64,000 nucleotides of DNA from Paenibacillus sp. Soil750 (GTDB taxonomy: Bacteria; Bacillota; Bacilli; Paenibacillales; NBRC-103111), in assembly GCF_001428045.1 (NCBI RefSeq), contig NZ_LMSD01000010.1, forward strand, positions 64,385 through 128,384. Reading direction: 5' to 3'. A program made the translations under genes and the position numbers. Of this stretch, positions 1-8,901 are shown piece by piece (the stretch's first letter is position 1; every line of letters starts with the position of its first letter). The notes under the pieces were generated by a model. That model made no database searches. It saw only the letters and a list, made by a program, of their open reading frames with translations, and was not told where the DNA came from.

Positions 1-2
1 TG

Positions 3-83
3 CCGGATGATTTACAGGATTTTCTCATAGAACGGCTTAGAGGTTCTGCCTATCATTTCATCAACACACCTGAGGAAGACTAG
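3..83 (+). CDS. 3' end of an unidentified CDS (partial)
   Basis: An open frame runs in from the left edge and ends at TAG 81-83. It encodes 26 residues, acidic at the end (ending in NTPEED). The next gene starts 48 bases downstream on the same strand, so the two may be co-transcribed. Too little is present to name a family. The frame is called only because it is open to the edge, has plausible composition and sits in operon-like spacing. Confidence 0.45.
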   Translation, partial: PDDLQDFLIERLRGSAYHFINTPEED

Positions 84-131
84 TCCATTCTTCCTAAACA
101 ATATTAATTAGGGAAAAAGGCGGGAGTTCAA

Positions 132-833
132 GTGGTCGAACCCTTATATGAGATATCAGTGACATGCACCTACTGTACTAATACGTTTAAGTCGAAGAAG
201 GTTCGACCTAGCTTTAAGAAAGCAAGTAAATCTGATTCAGATTTCTGCCTTCACTATAAGGATGTTAATCCTGATTACTACGTTGTACGTATCTGTCCTT
301 TCTGCGGGTACGCACATACAGAGAACTTCTCGGATAAATGGACTCCGGGAGAACGAGCTGTATTTCATGAAAAAGTAGCTCAGAACTGGTCGATGCGCGA
401 TTATTGCAGGGAGAGAACGTGGGAAGATTCCCTTCAGTGTTTTAAGCTAGCACTTCTAAGTGCGCAAATCAAAAACGAGAAGTCACGCGTGATTGCTGGA
501 TTATTGCATCATTTGGCTTGGCTTTACCGGGTTAAAGGCGACTGGGAGCAAGAAGAACGTTTCCTCTCATTTGCACTAGATGCGTACGTGAATGTCTTCG
601 AAACCGAAGGTATGGATTTGAATAACGCGAAGCTCATGTATCTAATGGGCGAGTTGAACCGGCGATTAAAACGTTTTCCCGATGCGGTTAAATGGTTTTC
701 ACGGATTATTAATGATCGTAAGATTATGGATGCCGGGATGATTAGGGCTAGTCGCGAACAATGGGTGACAACGCGAGAAGATATGCTTGCTATGCGTTTA
801 GAACTGCCGGATGAGATGAAACAAGCTACGTAA
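132..833 (+). CDS. DUF2225 family protein
   Basis: A 233-residue cytoplasmic protein with the arrangement of DUF2225 (PF09986). The N-terminus has a zinc-ribbon-like pair of cysteine motifs (CTYC near residues 12-15, CPFC near 55-58). A helical region resembling TPR repeats follows from about residue 95 onward. GTG start, preceded by a GGGAG ribosome binding site at 122-126. The function of DUF2225 is not established; the zinc ribbon plus TPR suggests a protein-binding role, which is inference. A bidirectional terminator follows. Confidence 0.85.
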   Translation: MVEPLYEISVTCTYCTNTFKSKKVRPSFKKASKSDSDFCLHYKDVNPDYYVVRICPFCGYAHTENFSDKWTPGERAVFHEKVAQNWSMRDYCRERTWEDSLQCFKLALLSAQIKNEKSRVIAGLLHHLAWLYRVKGDWEQEERFLSFALDAYVNVFETEGMDLNNAKLMYLMGELNRRLKRFPDAVKWFSRIINDRKIMDAGMIRASREQWVTTREDMLAMRLELPDEMKQAT

Positions 834-858
834 ATGCACAATAAATCGGCAAGAAAAT

Positions 859-916
859 AAAATGAACGCCTAGCCATGACACGGTATCTAACCGGATGGT
901 TAAGCGTTCATTTTTT
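859..916. terminator. bidirectional terminator between DUF2225 gene and diguanylate cyclase
   Basis: The arms AATGAACGC (861-869) and GCGTTCATT (904-912) pair perfectly and are followed by a T-run on the plus strand and preceded by an A-rich stretch for the minus strand. The stop codon of the leftward diguanylate cyclase lies inside the hairpin. Confidence 0.8.
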
Positions 917-2009
917 GTGTGATTCCCTGTGGCTGCTTGAATAGTGTGGGACGGTTTTTGCCAGTATGCTTGGATTGATAGAGGGCGTGATCGGCTTCCG
1001 AGATCAGTGTTTTAAGATCCATGTGTGGAGATTCAGCTGTTGAGATTCCGATAGAAATAGAGATGGGAGCCGCTTCCAAGCCGTTTTTTTTGTAGAGAAA
1101 TAATTCCGCAATGGAGGTACATAAGGTTTGGCCGTAGTTAAGGACTCGAGCAGGATCTGTTTCCGTACAGAGCAGAATAAATTCTTCTCCCCCATACCTT
1201 GCCAGGTAATCTTGCTCATGTATCAAATGACGAAGAACAGAACTTACTTCTTGGAGTAATTGATCGCCTTCTAAATGTCCGAATCGATCGTTATACAGCT
1301 TGAAATTATCGAGATCAATCATCATGATAGATACTTTACGCTTATGTAATGTACTCTGAGCGATAGGCATAAAACTTCTTAAGTTGGGCAGCTTGGTTAA
1401 ACCATCTTGATTCGCTTGCATTTCAAGCTTGCGTTGCAGTCGCCAATTGTTGTTCTCGTCATTCACCATAATGATGATCATGAAGAGGGTGGCGGACGTA
1501 ATGGCAAACATGAACAATTGATCAAGGGTATATGACCAAGATAAGCTGCGTTCCAGAAAGCTGTGGGTAAGTATACGCATAATGAAAACGAAACCACATA
1601 TTTGTAGAGCGAGTCGAATAGGTATGTCCAAGAAGCCATTTCGGTATTCTTTGTTATGGAAAAAGGAGCTAATGAAGGCTGGGGCAATGAGGTCTTGTGC
1701 GATGATGAACCAGGCTTGATTTTCTTGTGAGATTATACTAGTACCAGCAGGCAATATGGTCGAGAAGAGGGCAACAGGTAATCCGTATCGCAATCCGGCC
1801 ATGAAGATGGGTAACGAGCGTAGATCGATTAAGCCGAATGTCTCAGGAAGTGGAACCAGCATCATGATGATGCTGGCTAACCCTGTTAGCAAGGAGGCGA
1901 ATAGATGTTCGTGTGAATCAATTAACATCTTGCTATGAACTTTCAAGGCTAAATAATTTAAAGTCACTAATGTACATGCGCTTGTCAAAGGAATGAGGTA
2001 CTCATTCAT
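900..2009 (-). CDS. membrane-bound diguanylate cyclase (5TM sensor + GGDEF)
   Basis: A 369-residue protein. The first ~185 residues form several hydrophobic segments with the look of a 5TM-5TMR_LYT sensor module. A GGDEF domain follows with the catalytic signature GGEEF at about residues 273-277, so it should condense two GTP into cyclic di-GMP at the inner membrane face. The metal-binding segment (MIDLDNFK) is intact. The product-inhibition I-site, normally RxxD five residues before GGDEF, reads HEQD here, so feedback inhibition may be weak. It is transcribed alone, convergent with the DUF2225 gene. Enzymatic activity is inferred from the motif; the signal sensed is unknown. Confidence 0.88.
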   Translation of the reverse strand: MNEYLIPLTSACTLVTLNYLALKVHSKMLIDSHEHLFASLLTGLASIIMMLVPLPETFGLIDLRSLPIFMAGLRYGLPVALFSTILPAGTSIISQENQAWFIIAQDLIAPAFISSFFHNKEYRNGFLDIPIRLALQICGFVFIMRILTHSFLERSLSWSYTLDQLFMFAITSATLFMIIIMVNDENNNWRLQRKLEMQANQDGLTKLPNLRSFMPIAQSTLHKRKVSIMMIDLDNFKLYNDRFGHLEGDQLLQEVSSVLRHLIHEQDYLARYGGEEFILLCTETDPARVLNYGQTLCTSIAELFLYKKNGLEAAPISISIGISTAESPHMDLKTLISEADHALYQSKHTGKNRPTLFKQPQGITQKMNA

Positions 2010-2036
2010 AAAGGTTCGTTTGCTCCTTGCGATGAA

Positions 2037-2243
2037 CTACGAATTATGTTTATTTCGTACCGCGGTGTCCGCTAGTAAATAATCGCGATCTGTATCCACA
2101 AGCGTCAACTTGTTATGACAACAAGGGAAGACAAGCAGTTTCTTTTTACCCTCGTGTATGGACTCGAGCTCATGAATTTTGAGCGGCAGCAAGACATTTG
2201 AGCTTAGACAGAACGGACATTGGGCCACGTAAATGTCCTTCAT
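2037..2243 (-). CDS. small conserved zinc-ribbon-like protein
   Basis: About 68 residues, starting MKDIYVAQCPFC. It carries CPFC near the N-terminus and a CC pair in FPCCHNK about 30 residues later, which suggests one zinc site. An in-frame TTG at 2280-2282 would add 13 residues and start 3 bases after the stop of the upstream yycC-like gene. I prefer the internal ATG because it begins the folded, conserved-looking part, but neither start has a strong ribosome binding site. Function unknown. Confidence 0.65.
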   Translation of the reverse strand: MKDIYVAQCPFCLSSNVLLPLKIHELESIHEGKKKLLVFPCCHNKLTLVDTDRDYLLADTAVRNKHNS

Positions 2244-2285
2244 GATGATGTCGTAAGGCCAGGTGTTAGCAAAAGGTATCAAGGG

Positions 2286-2450
2286 CTACTTCGATTCCGA
2301 TTCGCTCGTGTCTGACGATGTGCTTTTCGCGAGCTCTGCTAATTTCTGAAGAAGAATATGTTGTGGCATATGCATGAGATGTTCTAAAGGTACTTTAAGC
2401 TGCTCCGCTAACTTAACAGCTGTTTCAGGAGAAATTTGTAACGGTTTCAT
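2286..2450 (-). CDS. yycC: YycC-like family protein
   Basis: A 54-residue protein starting MKPLQISPETAVKLAEQL, which matches the small YycC family (PF14174) of Bacilli as I recall it, including the LMHMPQHIL core. The open frame extends upstream to 2531, but the family begins at this ATG (2448-2450) and a GGGTGA-like site precedes it. The C-terminal tail is Ser-rich (residues 43-54). Function unknown. Immediately upstream of the small zinc protein and probably co-transcribed with it. Confidence 0.75.
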   Translation of the reverse strand: MKPLQISPETAVKLAEQLKVPLEHLMHMPQHILLQKLAELAKSTSSDTSESESK

Positions 2451-2606
2451 ATTATAGAAATCACCCATCCTGTTCCGATTTAGTCCGAAGGAACTATACA
2501 TAATTGAATCATACTTTTTGAAGAGAAGCAATGAGGAAGATGCGGATAGTTGGCGAATGCCTGGTGGATATGATTTAATTAAAAGTGGAAAGGAAAGGTG
2601 ATCGCA

Positions 2607-4415
2607 TTGTTAACATTACCTCTTAATCAAACATGGAATCTTGAAACATTTTTCCCTGGAGGAAGTGATTCTCCTGCATTCGCTGCACACCTGAAGAAAC
2701 TTCAGGAGTCCATTGCATCTTTTCAAGAGCAAGTACGTCGTACAGCTTCTCCGCAAAGTGTAGAGGATACCTCGTCGCTGGCACAATTGATTGAATTGCT
2801 TCAGCATAATGTGATGCATATTCACGAGGCAGATTCTTTCGTAGGCTGTTTACAAGCCGACAATCAGAAGGATAAGAAAGCACCTGTGTTAAGCGGACAA
2901 GTCAAAAGCTTATATGCTGAGCATTTATCTTCCCTTACTCATTTTGATCAGATTCTGACAGGGGTGCCAGATCAGGTATGGGCAGCCGTGTTAGAACAAG
3001 AGCCTTTTCAAGCCATCGCCTTTTCGCTCGATGAACGTCGCGCACTGGCGAAGGAGAAGCTCCCGCCAGAGCAAGAAGCTTTAATTAATGATTTGGCTGT
3101 TGACGGCTATCATGGGTGGAGCGATTTGTACAATTCGACCGTAGGTCAATTCAGCATGGCTGTAGAAGTTGACGGGAAGCAGGTAGAACTATCCGCAGGT
3201 CAAGCTTTTAATAAGCTGCATACCGAGAATCGTGAAGAACGTTTAGACTTATTTGATAAATGGGAACAAGCATGGACGGATAAAGAAGAATACTGTGCAG
3301 AAGCATTAAATCACTTGGCTGGCTTCCGTCTTCAGGTTTATAAGGCAAGAGGCTGGAAAAGCATACATAAAGAACCACTTGCAATTAACCGCATGGAAGA
3401 AAAGACCTTGAACGTGATGTGGGACGTTATTGACCGCAATAAGGGACTTTTCGTGGAGTATCTGAATCGAAAAGCGAAGCTCCTAGGCGTTGACAAGTTG
3501 GCGTGGGTTGATGTGGATGCGCCGCTTGGCGATTCATCCAAGAAGATTTCCTACGACGAGGGTGCGAGTCTGATTATTGATCAATTCAAACGCTTTAGTC
3601 CGAAGCTTGCTGCCTTCTCTGAGGAAGCTTTCGAGAAGCGCTGGATCGAAGCGGAGGATCGCCCTGGCAAACGCCCTGGCGGCTTCTGTACTTCATTCCC
3701 GCTAGCAGGTGAGACACGTATCTTCATGACGTACGGAGGAACCCTGAATAACGTCTCTACGCTCGCTCATGAGCTAGGGCATGGTTACCACCAGCATGTG
3801 ATGACGGATATGCCGGCGCTCGCGCAGGAATATGCGATGAATGTAGCTGAAACAGCTTCTACTTTCGCTGAAATGATCGTAGCAGATGCGGTCGTGAAGA
3901 GTGCATCGACTGATGAGGAGCGTATTGTGTTGCTCGAGGATAAAATCCAGCGGGCTATCGCTTTCTTCATGAACATTCATGCACGGTTTATTTTTGAAAC
4001 GAACTTCTATGCTGAACGTAGTCAAGGCTTAGTAAGTGTAGAGCGCCTTAATGAGCTCATGGTCGATGCGCAGAAGCTTGCTTACAAGGATGCCTTGAGC
4101 AGCTACCATCCGCATTTCTGGGCAGCTAAGCTGCACTTCTATGCGACAGACGTTCCATTCTACAATTTCCCATATACGTTCGGGTACATGTTCAGTGCTG
4201 GTATTTATGCAAGAGCTGTGCAGGAAGGCGCAACTTTCGAAGACAAGTACATTTCCTTGCTTCGAGATACCGGAAGCATGAACGTAGAGGAACTAGCGCA
4301 GAAGCACTTAGGCGTGGATCTCACTGAGCCAGATTTCTGGCAAAGTGCTGTTGACATGGCAGCACAAGATGTGAAGCAGTTCATGGAGCTAACTGAATCG
4401 AAGGTACGTGTGTAG
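2607..4415 (+). CDS. pepF: M3 family oligoendopeptidase F
   Basis: A zinc metallopeptidase of the thimet/M3 family (M3B clade), about 602 residues, the usual length for PepF. The active-site HELGH motif lies at about residues 388-392, encoded from 3768, followed downstream by the conserved glutamate region (AETASTFAEM). It cleaves oligopeptides in the cytoplasm. The frame opens with GTG at 2598, but the AAGGTGAT ribosome binding site (2595-2602) overlaps that codon and is ideally spaced for TTG at 2607, so I use TTG. Stand-alone gene with a strong terminator. Confidence 0.92.
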   Translation: MLTLPLNQTWNLETFFPGGSDSPAFAAHLKKLQESIASFQEQVRRTASPQSVEDTSSLAQLIELLQHNVMHIHEADSFVGCLQADNQKDKKAPVLSGQVKSLYAEHLSSLTHFDQILTGVPDQVWAAVLEQEPFQAIAFSLDERRALAKEKLPPEQEALINDLAVDGYHGWSDLYNSTVGQFSMAVEVDGKQVELSAGQAFNKLHTENREERLDLFDKWEQAWTDKEEYCAEALNHLAGFRLQVYKARGWKSIHKEPLAINRMEEKTLNVMWDVIDRNKGLFVEYLNRKAKLLGVDKLAWVDVDAPLGDSSKKISYDEGASLIIDQFKRFSPKLAAFSEEAFEKRWIEAEDRPGKRPGGFCTSFPLAGETRIFMTYGGTLNNVSTLAHELGHGYHQHVMTDMPALAQEYAMNVAETASTFAEMIVADAVVKSASTDEERIVLLEDKIQRAIAFFMNIHARFIFETNFYAERSQGLVSVERLNELMVDAQKLAYKDALSSYHPHFWAAKLHFYATDVPFYNFPYTFGYMFSAGIYARAVQEGATFEDKYISLLRDTGSMNVEELAQKHLGVDLTEPDFWQSAVDMAAQDVKQFMELTESKVRV

Positions 4416-4429
4416 GTTTTAACAAATAA

Positions 4430-4470
4430 ACAGCCCCTCGGAGAAGGTCTCTGAGGGGCTGTTCTTTTAT
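4430..4470. terminator. bidirectional terminator after pepF
   Basis: The arms ACAGCCCCTC (4430-4439) and GAGGGGCTGT (4453-4462) are perfect complements, followed by TCTTTT. It serves pepF and the convergent chemoreceptor gene. Confidence 0.9.
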
Positions 4471-4473
4471 GTA

Positions 4474-5733
4474 TTAAAGCTTAAAGATTTGAATGGTTTG
4501 CTGCAACTGGGTCACAACCCGCGTCATTTCTTCCGCTTGCGTTACGATGCCCTGTACAGTTGAAATTTGCTCATTCATGGAAGCAGACACTTCTTGCGTC
4601 CCCGCCGCGGACTCTTCTGTGATGGCTGAAATATTTTCCATCGCTGCTGCGATTTGTCCAGAGCTTTGAAGCATGCTTTCACTTTCTTCTGCGAAGCGTG
4701 TAATTTCCTCTGAAATGAAGCCGACGCTGCCAACAATCTCAGCGAATACAATTTCGGTTTGATCGATTAAGACCGTTTGTTTCTTAACGACATCTTCATT
4801 GACTTGGATGCTGCGAATCGCATCTTGAATGCCTTGCTCAATGCTCTTAACGAAGCCGAATACTTCACGTGTGAGGGAAGTGGATTCTTCAGCAAGCTTA
4901 CGTACTTCTTGTGCTACGACAGCGAAGCCTCGGCCATGTTCACCAGCTCTAGCAGCTTCAATGGATGCGTTGAGGGACAATAGGTTCGTTTGCTCAGCAA
5001 TCTCGGAAATGGAGCGCGTAACACTCGTAATACCAGCGGCTTGGCGAGCAAGCATATCAATCGTATCTGAAACCTGTCTAGTTACTTCTACATTTCGTTT
5101 CATGCCGACGCCTTGGCTTTCAACCGATGTGCGTCCTTTTTCTACGAGGGTCATCATTAGATCCGAACGGTGCTTCATTTCTTGGGCAGATCCAGCATAA
5201 TTGACGATTTTCACTTCAATATCTTTGGAAGTGATGGATACGCCAGAAATCTCCTCGGAGATTTGTCCCGCACCAGCAGCCAGCTCATGGGCCGAAATAC
5301 TCACTTGCTCAAGAACAGTACGAAAGCTTTCATTCTTCACATAGATATCACGGCTTGTCTGGAAAACCTGCTTCGAAATAGATCCTGTATCGCGTAAAAT
5401 ATCGCGGAGCTTGTCAATCATTTTGTTAAAAGATTGGCCGAGTTGACCAAGTGAATCGTCAGTCGTGATTGCTACCTTTTGAGAAAAGTCACCTTTGGAA
5501 ATATTAAGAGCAATGCGAGAGATATCGGCGATTGGCTCTGTAAGTTGTGCTTCAAACCAACGGATGAAGGGAAGGCTTCCGGCTAGGATAATGACTAGGA
5601 AAATAATGCCAAGTAAGCGGTTCCAGTCTGAGGCGAAAGTTACAATTAACATGAAGATCGAATTCAAACCAATTAGTGCAAAACAACCAAGTTGTAGTTT
5701 CTTTCTAAACGATAAGGATGAGATTTGTTCCAA
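4474..5733 (-). CDS. methyl-accepting chemotaxis protein lacking an extracellular sensor domain
   Basis: A 419-residue chemoreceptor. Two transmembrane helices (about residues 13-32 and 38-57) are separated by only a few residues, so no periplasmic/extracellular ligand domain exists. A HAMP domain (about 58-110) and a full MCP signalling domain follow, with the conserved hairpin tip around [20 protein letters not shown]. Family members with this build sense membrane state, redox or partner proteins rather than outside ligands; what this one senses is not visible. It would signal to CheA/CheW, which are not in the window. Divergent from the small gene at 6022. Confidence 0.9.
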   Translation of the reverse strand: MEQISSLSFRKKLQLGCFALIGLNSIFMLIVTFASDWNRLLGIIFLVIILAGSLPFIRWFEAQLTEPIADISRIALNISKGDFSQKVAITTDDSLGQLGQSFNKMIDKLRDILRDTGSISKQVFQTSRDIYVKNESFRTVLEQVSISAHELAAGAGQISEEISGVSITSKDIEVKIVNYAGSAQEMKHRSDLMMTLVEKGRTSVESQGVGMKRNVEVTRQVSDTIDMLARQAAGITSVTRSISEIAEQTNLLSLNASIEAARAGEHGRGFAVVAQEVRKLAEESTSLTREVFGFVKSIEQGIQDAIRSIQVNEDVVKKQTVLIDQTEIVFAEIVGSVGFISEEITRFAEESESMLQSSGQIAAAMENISAITEESAAGTQEVSASMNEQISTVQGIVTQAEEMTRVVTQLQQTIQIFKL

Positions 5734-5926
5734 TCCGATCGACTCCTCTGCAAAATTTGTATACTTATGGAGAAAAATAAAAGGTATATTTGAAAATTAT
5801 ATCACCGAACTTGGAAACATTCTACAGTTTTTCGACACCAATCGTTCGGTATTTACAAGAAATTTGGGAATTACCTTAAGTGAATACAAAAAATATAGTG
5901 AATTTTCAAATATTGGAAATAAACTG

Positions 5927-5955
5927 TTGAATTATGTAAATTGTCTGGGTATAAT
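5927..5955 (+). promoter_or_regulatory. sigma-A-type promoter for the gene at 6022
   Basis: TTGAAT (5927-5932), 17-base spacer, TATAAT (5950-5955), 66 bases before the start codon. The rest of the 288-base AT-rich intergenic space (5734-6021) holds no other gene that I can support. Confidence 0.75.
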
Positions 5956-6021
5956 AGGTCTACAGTCGCATAATTAACATAATTAGTAAATAAACGTAAT
6001 TTAAGGAGGAGTATTATAAAA

Positions 6022-6384
6022 TTGGAACAGTTTACACTCGCGAGACAAATCGATGTGGTATTTCGTAAGATTAAAGATGAGCTTTCTCATGTGAACTCAG
6101 GCACAGTGTTTGTTCATATTCGCAACAATGAGATTGGCAAATTTGGTATTAAACATTTGCCGTTTGAAAGCTCAGAGGGTGTATTGCCTGCTCCGTCTAA
6201 CGTAGGGTTAACAGAAATACAATTCCAAACGTTTCGTCAAATGGCAATCGAGTCACTTAAGCGTAAGAAGAGCTGGACGCATGGGGAAATTATGTTTGAC
6301 TTTACGGTAAGAAAGAATGTCATTTCAATTAGCATCATGTTTGAGAGCAACTATATGCTATCTGTACAATCCCTTTATTTATAA
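6022..6384 (+). CDS. small conserved hypothetical protein; 3' end is the apparent integration site
   Basis: A 120-residue soluble protein starting at TTG, with a strong AAGGAGGAG ribosome binding site (6003-6011). No family recognised. Alternating hydrophobic residues in the second half suggest a small alpha/beta fold. A clear sigma-A promoter stands upstream. The stop codon (6382-6384) lies within the sequence I propose as the left attachment core, so the mobile element appears to have inserted at the very end of this gene without breaking it. Confidence 0.75.
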   Translation: MEQFTLARQIDVVFRKIKDELSHVNSGTVFVHIRNNEIGKFGIKHLPFESSEGVLPAPSNVGLTEIQFQTFRQMAIESLKRKKSWTHGEIMFDFTVRKNVISISIMFESNYMLSVQSLYL

Positions 6385-6430
6385 GGGTTTATTTGTGTTT
6401 GTTGGGGTGTTTGACCACGGATTGACCACG
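6380..6430. other. candidate left attachment region (attL) with integrase arm-type repeats
   Basis: TATAAGG (6380-6386) is the candidate core. Two TTGACCAC repeats follow at 6411-6418 and 6422-6429, 11 bases apart, about one helical turn. The same octamer recurs in the same orientation near the right end. This matches the arm-site arrangement used by Tn916-like integrases; the core assignment is inference. Confidence 0.5.
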
Positions 6431-6437
6431 TTGGTAC

Positions 6438-7571
6438 CTAGAACAAGGCCGCGTTGATGTGGTCAGCAGCGCTTTTTTGCATATTAGGAAGTACGTGGGA
6501 ATAGGTGTCCATTGTAGTTTTAATTGTGGAGTGTCCGAGCATTTCTTGTACAACTTTAGCATTGACATCAAGCTCAAGTAATGTAGTCGCGAATGTATGT
6601 CTCAACCCGTGAAGCGTTATTTTTGGTACACCAGAACCCGTGATCATCTTGTTGAATCCTTTTGAAACGGAATTGTGGTAAAGTATGTGATTCGTCTTTG
6701 GACTTGGAAAGACTAAGTTTAATTCATTTGGCAATTGTTTAATCTTAAACTGTCTCAATACCTTAATGGTATTCTCCGCAATTGTAATGCTACGAACCGA
6801 ACCTTCTGTCTTTGGCGAATCCTTAATGTAGATTTTCTTATTAGCGAATACCATAGTACGCCGCACTGAAATCATATTGTTTTTCAAATCAACATCATTC
6901 CAGTTGAGGGCAAGAACCTCCCCGATCCTCATACCAGAAGTCATTGATAGAAGAAACATACAATAATAAAACGGGGACTCGAGCTTTGTATAATCCAAGA
7001 ATTGCTTCTGTTGTTCTACTGTCCATACTTTCATTGTTGTATTCTTACGCTGCATAGTTGGCTTTTTAACAAGTGCTGCTACATTCTTCGGAATTATTCC
7101 CCATTCATAGGCTTGTCTAAATGATTTTGTCACAAGGTTAGCGATATTATTGATATGTCCAACTGAGCATGTTTTTGCAAGATCGTTATAGAACTTCTGG
7201 ATATCCATAGGCGTGACTTTCATTAGTGGGATATGTCCAATGTTAGGAATGATGTGATTGTGAACAAAAGAGAGCCGAGCTGCGTAAGTATTAGGCGCAA
7301 CTTGGCTTTTAAGCGTCTGTTCAACAAAATCTATAATAAACGCTCCGACTGTCTCTTTATGGGGCTTAATATATTCTCCCTTGTTTACTTGGGTAGCAAG
7401 CTCCGCGCACGCTCTCTCGGCTTCCTTCTTAGTCTTAAATCCACTGACTGTCCTCTGTTTTCTTTTGCCTGTTTTCGGATCAGTACCAACATCTAACGAG
7501 AATGACCAAGTAGCGCCACATTTACATTTATCTTCACATTTACAGCCGCGCTTACGAAATGAGCCTTTCAT
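6438..7571 (-). CDS. int: tyrosine recombinase/integrase, Tn916 type
   Basis: A 377-residue site-specific recombinase. The N-terminal arm-binding region carries a cysteine cluster (CKCEDKCKC, residues 10-18) unusual enough to suggest a zinc site. A SAM-like core-binding domain (about 72-165) and a catalytic domain follow. All catalytic residues are present: R215 (GMRIGE), K254, H321 and R324 (HGLRH), H347 (GHSTI) and nucleophile Y357 (DTYSHV). The gene's 3' end is 8 bases from the nearest arm-type repeat, as in ICE and Tn916-like elements. AAGGGAG ribosome binding site; a TATAAT about 50 bases upstream is a probable promoter. Confidence 0.93.
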   Translation of the reverse strand: MKGSFRKRGCKCEDKCKCGATWSFSLDVGTDPKTGKRKQRTVSGFKTKKEAERACAELATQVNKGEYIKPHKETVGAFIIDFVEQTLKSQVAPNTYAARLSFVHNHIIPNIGHIPLMKVTPMDIQKFYNDLAKTCSVGHINNIANLVTKSFRQAYEWGIIPKNVAALVKKPTMQRKNTTMKVWTVEQQKQFLDYTKLESPFYYCMFLLSMTSGMRIGEVLALNWNDVDLKNNMISVRRTMVFANKKIYIKDSPKTEGSVRSITIAENTIKVLRQFKIKQLPNELNLVFPSPKTNHILYHNSVSKGFNKMITGSGVPKITLHGLRHTFATTLLELDVNAKVVQEMLGHSTIKTTMDTYSHVLPNMQKSAADHINAALF

Positions 7572-7634
7572 GTTTTATTTACAACTCCCTTATCCGTTTT
7601 TCATATTGCATTAAAAACTCGATTATAGTATTTA

Positions 7635-8441
7635 TCACTCTTTTCGGTCCGGGAACAACACGTCTAACATTCCAATGATTTGATATCGTTCATTCTTTGT
7701 TAGTGCTCTCCCTTTATAGTGAATCGAGGTAAGGCTTGTTGAGTCAAGTATCTCAGAAAGATCTATATAAAGCGGATGACCTATTGTTTTTTCCTGCTCT
7801 TTATAACTGACAGTTAATCCATGATTATTCATCAGTTCTATTAGTTCATTTAGAAAATCCTCACGAGTTTTTTTGTAACCTTCATAGGCAATTATCGCGT
7901 TTTTTAAGGTGGTGTAGTTGTAAATTCTATCAAAATCAGCGTCCTTGACTAACTCTAATTCTTCTTTTGAAATATCGTCCTCAGGTTCATTATTTATGTA
8001 ATTCGCAAAGTACCACCTGTCGTAATCATGGGAGGGTCTATTACCATCATTAAGAATTAGCCAACCTACAAATATTTTGAAAATATCTTTATGGAGATAG
8101 TCAGGGAAATGACCGTCATCATCTGCTATTGATTTAAGTAATTTGCTGATTTTGTTATTCAAGTCCCATTCTTCATTGTGAATTTCCTCAAATAGATCCT
8201 TATCTTCTTTAGAATAACTATCTCTCCAATAGCCTGCTTTAAACATTAACTCTTCATAACTAATTCCTAAGGGACCCTCTAGTTTTTTAAGTATCTCAGG
8301 TGATGGGGTACCTTTTTTTCCATTTTCTATCTGAGATAAATATGGTTGTGATAAATCTGTTGCTTTTCCTAAAGCAACTAAAGTTAATCCTCTGATCTTT
8401 CTTTGCTCCTTTAAATATTTCCCAAAGTTATGTGCATCCAT
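7635..8441 (-). CDS. element repressor, XRE-family HTH protein
   Basis: A 268-residue protein with an N-terminal Cro/C1-type helix-turn-helix (about residues 4-62, with the SQPYLSQIENG recognition region) and a ~200-residue C-terminal part that I do not recognise and which lacks LexA/CI Ser-Lys or ImmA-type HExxH motifs. The frame is open to 8474, but ATG 8439-8441 has the AGGGGG ribosome binding site. It faces away from the Cro-like gene across a 149-base region with four related operators, the layout of a phage or ICE lysogeny switch. It most likely keeps the excision and replication genes silent. How it is inactivated is not visible. Confidence 0.85.
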   Translation of the reverse strand: MDAHNFGKYLKEQRKIRGLTLVALGKATDLSQPYLSQIENGKKGTPSPEILKKLEGPLGISYEELMFKAGYWRDSYSKEDKDLFEEIHNEEWDLNNKISKLLKSIADDDGHFPDYLHKDIFKIFVGWLILNDGNRPSHDYDRWYFANYINNEPEDDISKEELELVKDADFDRIYNYTTLKNAIIAYEGYKKTREDFLNELIELMNNHGLTVSYKEQEKTIGHPLYIDLSEILDSTSLTSIHYKGRALTKNERYQIIGMLDVLFPDRKE

Positions 8442-8465
8442 TATGTTAACCCCCTTATATGGACG

Positions 8466-8494
8466 ATTATACAATGTAATATAGCTAAAAGAAA
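8466..8494 (-). promoter_or_regulatory. repressor-gene promoter
   Basis: On the minus strand, a perfect TATAAT (8471-8466) lies 17 bases from a weak TTTCTT (8494-8489). The -35 overlaps the first operator, consistent with autoregulation. Confidence 0.6.
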
Positions 8495-8573
8495 TATTTT
8501 TATTTCTAGTGTATTGCTTAAAGGAATATATTGTTGTAATATAGCCATAAGCAATATTGCTAACAGCAATTTT
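8478..8573. promoter_or_regulatory. cluster of four related operators of the repressor/Cro switch
   Basis: The pattern AATATNGC-N5-GNAATATT occurs at 8478-8498 (AATATAGC/GAAATATT), 8510-8530 (TGTATTGC/GGAATATA), 8538-8558 (AATATAGC/GCAATATT) and 8553-8573 (AATATTGC/GCAATTTT, overlapping the third). The centres are about 32, 28 and 15 bases apart. They cover both divergent promoters. Binding by the repressor at 7635-8441 and the Cro-like protein is inference from position and symmetry. Confidence 0.75.
8514..8542 (+). promoter_or_regulatory. promoter for the Cro-like gene and downstream early genes
   Basis: TTGCTT (8514-8519), 17-base spacer, TAATAT (8537-8542). The -35 lies in the second operator and the -10 in the third, so bound repressor would block it. 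Confidence 0.7.
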
Positions 8574-8590
8574 ATGAGAGGTGTGAGGAC

Positions 8591-8821
8591 ATGAAGATTA
8601 AGGTTAAAGACATGGATTATCTGAATCAGCTCATCGTTATGAAGGGGTTTAACAAAACCGAGTTTAGCAAGGAAATTCAACTTTCTCAGCCAATGACCAT
8701 TCAAGTCGTCAATGGGGATAGGTCACCATCGCCAAAAACTGCAAAGCGCATTTGTGATGCTCTGGATTGTAAATGGGAAGAAGTTTTTGAAATCGTCAAA
8801 TCTCTTCAAACAGCAAAGTAA
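8591..8821 (+). CDS. Cro-like HTH regulator
   Basis: A 76-residue XRE-family protein consisting of one HTH domain (about residues 10-66; FSKEIQLSQPMTIQVVNG recognition region). First gene of the rightward early operon, transcribed from the operator-covered promoter, with a GAGAGGTGTGAGG ribosome binding region. By position it is the antagonist of the repressor; that role is inferred. Confidence 0.85.
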   Translation: MKIKVKDMDYLNQLIVMKGFNKTEFSKEIQLSQPMTIQVVNGDRSPSPKTAKRICDALDCKWEEVFEIVKSLQTAK

Positions 8822-8901
8822 ACGCCGGAGTAATTAACATTTAAAGAATATTTAAAATGCACCGCAATACAACGGCGGAATGCGGAAGGTGAGCGAATTG
8901 A

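Noticed and set aside
5495-5977. 160-residue plus-strand open frame over the chemoreceptor start and intergenic region
   Set aside because: Its first two thirds is antisense to the chemoreceptor, it has no ribosome binding site and its end covers the promoter of the next gene.
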